Notes under the pieces: generated by a model
Database searches by the model: none
The model's input: the letters and a program-made list of their open reading frames with translations, nothing else
What the model was told of the DNA's origin: nothing
Program-made: the position numbers and the translations under genes
Source of the DNA: CAXMST01 sp038206985
GTDB lineage: Bacteria; Actinomycetota; Thermoleophilia; Solirubrobacterales; 70-9
NCBI GenBank assembly: GCA_038206985.1
Contig: JBBRAH010000011.1
Span: 11,717-75,716 of the forward strand
DNA: 64,000 nt
Reading direction: 5' to 3'
In this document: piece by piece, positions 61,524 to 64,000 of the stretch
Layout: each line of letters begins with the position of its first letter
Numbering within the stretch: the first letter of the stretch is position 1

Positions 61524-62894
61524 GTGGAAGTAGAAGGCGCGGCCCTGCCGCCACAGAATCTCGAGGCCGAGGAATCGGTACTCGGCGCGATGATGGTCTC
61601 GCGCGGCGCGGTCGACGCCGTCCTCGATGTGCGCCTCGAGCCCGACGACTTCTACCGGCCCCGCCACCGGATGATCCACGAGGCGATCCGCCAGCTCGAC
61701 ACCCGGGGCGAGGCGATCGACGCGCTCACCGTCTCAGAGCTGCTGCGTACGGAGGGCCGGCTCGAGGAGGTCGGCGGCTCCGACGTGATTGCCTCGCTGG
61801 CCTCGAGCACCCCGGTGCCCGGCAACGCCGGCCACTACGCGCAGATCGTCCGCCAGAACGCCCTGCTGCGCCGCCTGCTGACGGCCTCTCAGCAGATCCA
61901 GGCCTCGATCCACGGGCGCGAGGCCGAGCCCCGTGATCTGGTCGAGCAGGCCGAGCGCCTGCTGTTTAACGTCGCCCGCGACGATCAGGCCAGCGAGTTC
62001 AGCGCCCTCGCGGACGTGCTGGTGCACGAGACCGAGCGGCTGGAGAAGCTGGCCAGCGGCGAGAGCGACATGACCGGCACTCCGTCCGGCTACCGCACCC
62101 TGGACGAGATGACCGGCGGCTTCCAGCCAGGCAACCTGATCATCCTCGCCGCCCGCCCGGCGATGGGCAAGTCGAGCCTCGTCTGCAACATCGCCGAGAA
62201 CGTCGCCTGGAAGGCGAAGAAGCCGGTCGCCTTCTTCTCGCTGGAGATGTCGGAGACCGAGCTCGCGCACCGCTTCATCGCCTCCCGCGCCCGGATCTCC
62301 TCCGACCGGCTACGCAAGGGCCAGGTGACCAAGGAGTGGAACAAGGTGCTGCGCGCCTGCAACGAGCTCTCCGAGGCGCCCCTGTGGATCGACGACTCCT
62401 CCGACCTGAGCCTCATGGACCTGCGCGCCAAGGCGCGCCGCCTGCAGGCCTCCTCCGGGGGCGAGCTGGGCCTGATCATCGTGGACTACATCCAGCTGAT
62501 GCGCCCCGACGACACCCGTGCTCAGCGCGTCGAGCAGGTCGGCCAGATGAGCCGTGGGCTCAAGGTTCTCGCGCGCGAGCTCGAAGTCCCCGTGATCGCC
62601 CTCTCCCAGCTCTCCCGTGCGCCTGAGCAGCGCCCCGACAAGGTGCCGATGCTGAGCGACCTCAGAGACTCCGGTTCCATCGAGCAGGACGCGGACATCG
62701 TCACCTTCATCTATCGCGACGACTACTACGACGATCAGTCCGACCGTCCCGGCGAGGCCGACCTGATCATCGCCAAGCACCGCAACGGGCCGGTCGGCAA
62801 GGTGCCCCTCGTGTTTCAGGCCCAGTACCCGCGCTTCGTTTCGATGTCCCGCGAGGACGAGCAGCGTGCGGCCGAGATGGGTGATGCGGCGTGA
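61524..62894 (+). CDS. dnaB: replicative DNA helicase
   Basis: A 456-residue hexameric helicase. The N-terminal domain has LPPQNLEAEESVLGAMMVSR; the RecA-like domain has Walker A RPAMGKSS (near 209-216), FSLEMSETELAHRFIA, Walker B LIIVDYIQLM and SRGLKVLARELEVPVIALSQ with arginine-finger region AKHRNGPVGKV. No intein is present. The GTG at 61524 has AGGAAG 9 bases upstream and the frame before it is intergenic. TCTAAT at 61464-61469 may be the -10 box. Confidence 0.96.
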   Translation: MEVEGAALPPQNLEAEESVLGAMMVSRGAVDAVLDVRLEPDDFYRPRHRMIHEAIRQLDTRGEAIDALTVSELLRTEGRLEEVGGSDVIASLASSTPVPGNAGHYAQIVRQNALLRRLLTASQQIQASIHGREAEPRDLVEQAERLLFNVARDDQASEFSALADVLVHETERLEKLASGESDMTGTPSGYRTLDEMTGGFQPGNLIILAARPAMGKSSLVCNIAENVAWKAKKPVAFFSLEMSETELAHRFIASRARISSDRLRKGQVTKEWNKVLRACNELSEAPLWIDDSSDLSLMDLRAKARRLQASSGGELGLIIVDYIQLMRPDDTRAQRVEQVGQMSRGLKVLARELEVPVIALSQLSRAPEQRPDKVPMLSDLRDSGSIEQDADIVTFIYRDDYYDDQSDRPGEADLIIAKHRNGPVGKVPLVFQAQYPRFVSMSREDEQRAAEMGDAA

Positions 62895-63754
62895 GCGCCG
62901 AGCGGCCGGCTCGCGGCCGGCTCGAAGCCTCCTTGCCGGATGCGCCGCTCGTGGCGGTCCCCGGTGGCCTGCGCCCCGGCCCGGCGGAAGGCGACGGGGA
63001 GGGGCGGCCCTCCTCGGGTATCAACGCCCGCGCCGTCTGCCCCTTCGCGGTCTGCGATGGCAGCGGCTGGATCGTCGACGAGAGCGACGTCGCGACGCCC
63101 TGCGAATGCCGTGAGCGGCGCATCGAGAAAGCCCGCGCCAAGGGCGTCTCCGCAACCCTGCCAAAGCGCTTCCGCGGCGTCTCCTTCGAGCGCCCGCCGC
63201 TCTCCGACATGGCCCGTGACCCCAAGGTGCGCAGCAAGGTCAGCGAGATCCGCTCCTTCTGCGACGAGATCGACGCGCGCCTGGACGAGGGCCAGGGGCT
63301 GTGGCTCGAGGGCGGGCCCGGGACCGGCAAGACGACGCTGGCGATGCTCGTCTCCAAGGCGGCGCTCGATGCCGGGCGCACCGCCGCGATCTACTCCCTG
63401 CCTGGGCTGCTCGCCCGGATCCGCCGCACCTTCGATGGCGAGGCCGGCCAGGACAGCTACTTCACGTTCTTCCGGCGGCTCACCTCCGTCGATCTGCTCC
63501 ACCTCGACGATCTCGGTGCCGAGAACCGGACCGAGTGGGTGCTTGAGCAGCTCTACGCGATCATCGACCGCCGCTACAGCGACCAGCGCTCGATCGTGGT
63601 CACCACCAACCTCAACGCCGCCGCGCTGACCGAGCAGCTCGGCGATCGGATCGTCTCGCGGCTGACCGAGATCTGCGGGGACCCGATGCTGATCGAAGGC
63701 AAGGACCGGCGTATCGACCTCGCTCCCGGCGACTTTGGCTACGACCAGGGCTGA
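62891..63754 (+). CDS. DnaC/IstB-type AAA+ ATPase, probable helicase loader
   Basis: A 287-residue ATPase overlapping the dnaB stop by 4 bases. A cysteine cluster (CPFAVCDGSGWIVDE ... CEC, about 50-75) forms a zinc-binding region, then Walker A EGGPGTGKTT (about 139-148), Walker B LLHLDDLGAEN and sensor 1 IVVTTNLN. The domain order and coupling to dnaB indicate loading of DnaB, like DnaC or DnaI. Actinobacteria often lack DnaC, so this gene is of interest; IstB transposition ATPases share the fold but no transposase is near. Confidence 0.85.
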   Translation: MSAERPARGRLEASLPDAPLVAVPGGLRPGPAEGDGEGRPSSGINARAVCPFAVCDGSGWIVDESDVATPCECRERRIEKARAKGVSATLPKRFRGVSFERPPLSDMARDPKVRSKVSEIRSFCDEIDARLDEGQGLWLEGGPGTGKTTLAMLVSKAALDAGRTAAIYSLPGLLARIRRTFDGEAGQDSYFTFFRRLTSVDLLHLDDLGAENRTEWVLEQLYAIIDRRYSDQRSIVVTTNLNAAALTEQLGDRIVSRLTEICGDPMLIEGKDRRIDLAPGDFGYDQG

Positions 63755-63794
63755 GCTGGGGGCCGCGGCTCCCACTCCCACCCGGCCTATCTCG

Positions 63795-63800
63795 TAGTCT
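63795..63800 (+). promoter_or_regulatory. -10 box of purA
   Basis: TAGTCT, 9 bases before the ATG at 63810. Confidence 0.45.
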
Positions 63801-63809
63801 GCCCAACTC

Positions 63810-64000
63810 ATGCCGGGACTGGTCATAGTCGGCGCCCAATGGGGCGATGAGGGCAAGGGCAAGGTCACAGACCTGCTCGCGGAGCGCTCCGAACTCGTGG
63901 TCCGCTTCCAGGGCGGCAACAACGCGGGCCACACGATCGTGCGTGGTAGCGAGGAGTTCAAGCTGCACCTGATCCCGTCCGGGATCCTGCACCCGGGAAC
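63810..64000 (+). CDS. purA: adenylosuccinate synthetase, N-terminal part (3' end outside window)
   Basis: The frame starts MPGLVIVGAQWGDEGKGKVT with the GTP-binding GDEGKGK loop and continues to FQGGNNAGHTIV, unique to PurA. About 63 codons are visible before the window ends. PurA joins IMP and aspartate in AMP synthesis. Confidence 0.97.
   Translation, partial: MPGLVIVGAQWGDEGKGKVTDLLAERSELVVRFQGGNNAGHTIVRGSEEFKLHLIPSGILHPG

Noticed and set aside
62891..63754. Reading the DnaC-like ATPase as an IstB transposition protein
   Set aside because: No transposase, inverted repeats or target duplication nearby; 4-base overlap with dnaB indicates a replication role.

Overview
The window is very GC-rich, densely coded bacterial DNA with short intergenic gaps (none above about 210 bases). 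It looks like an actinobacterium of the Thermoleophilia/Solirubrobacterales type. The grounds are DUF3107-like and MptB-like proteins, secreted proteins with the 'LALFVALGGTAWA' signal style, Gly/Asp-repeat secreted proteins, SHOCT-tailed membrane proteins, and actinobacterial-looking TreT/OtsA, SAM hydrolase and DnaC-like proteins. The lineage is inferred from protein character; no rRNA is present. I see no insertion sequences, phage genes or CRISPR arrays. One tRNA (Arg, CCU) lies at 38604-38677.

Layout. 1-10.6 kb: a partial BtrH/DUF4872-like C-terminus, YceH, methylmalonyl-CoA epimerase plus a DUF3107-like protein, a SHOCT membrane protein, a short one-helix FtsH, a DUF1385 protein, RarA, an aldehyde dehydrogenase, a PRC-barrel gene broken by an in-frame amber codon, a Nudix hydrolase and an M74-type murein endopeptidase. 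10.6-20.2 kb: a polytopic GT-C-like protein, then ccmA-ccmB-ccmC-ccmD-hemA-hemC and cobA-hemD, which couple heme export for cytochrome c maturation to tetrapyrrole synthesis. SAM hydrolase and birA follow.

20.4-32 kb: a secreted Asp/Gly-repeat protein, a large DEAH helicase with charged tails, a TlpA-like lipoprotein thioredoxin, a secreted protein, GNAT and GalT-like genes, a decaying PRC-barrel locus, and a pair for extracellular breakdown of sulfated glycans or glycolipids (sulfatase lipoprotein and GH5 endoglycoceramidase-like enzyme). 32-38 kb: a TetR repressor divergent from a ferredoxin reductase/fatty-acid desaturase pair (DesT-DesCB-like), a parallel beta-helix secreted protein and a sulfotransferase. 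38.6-49.5 kb: tRNA-Arg, ABM monooxygenase, YcaQ-like glycosylase, a lipoprotein, pyrE, L,D-transpeptidase, CPBP protease, HAD phosphatase, a class A penicillin-binding protein, an MptB-like mannosyltransferase, thiL and a FlgM-like small protein.

49.5-58.6 kb: a membrane protein with a degenerate M28-like domain, divergent from a two-component system plus HtrA protease (envelope stress), then an IMPase-family phosphatase, TreT and OtsA (trehalose). 58.6-64 kb: the conserved replication/translation block rpsF-ssb-rpsR-rplI-dnaB-dnaC-like-purA (purA cut by the window end).

The most striking genome-level signal is that at least 15 genes have a TAnnnT -10 hexamer ending 6-8 bases before the start codon. 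This implies that many mRNAs here are leaderless. Conversely, genes inside operons and the desaturase pair, ssb and dnaB carry ordinary Shine-Dalgarno sequences.
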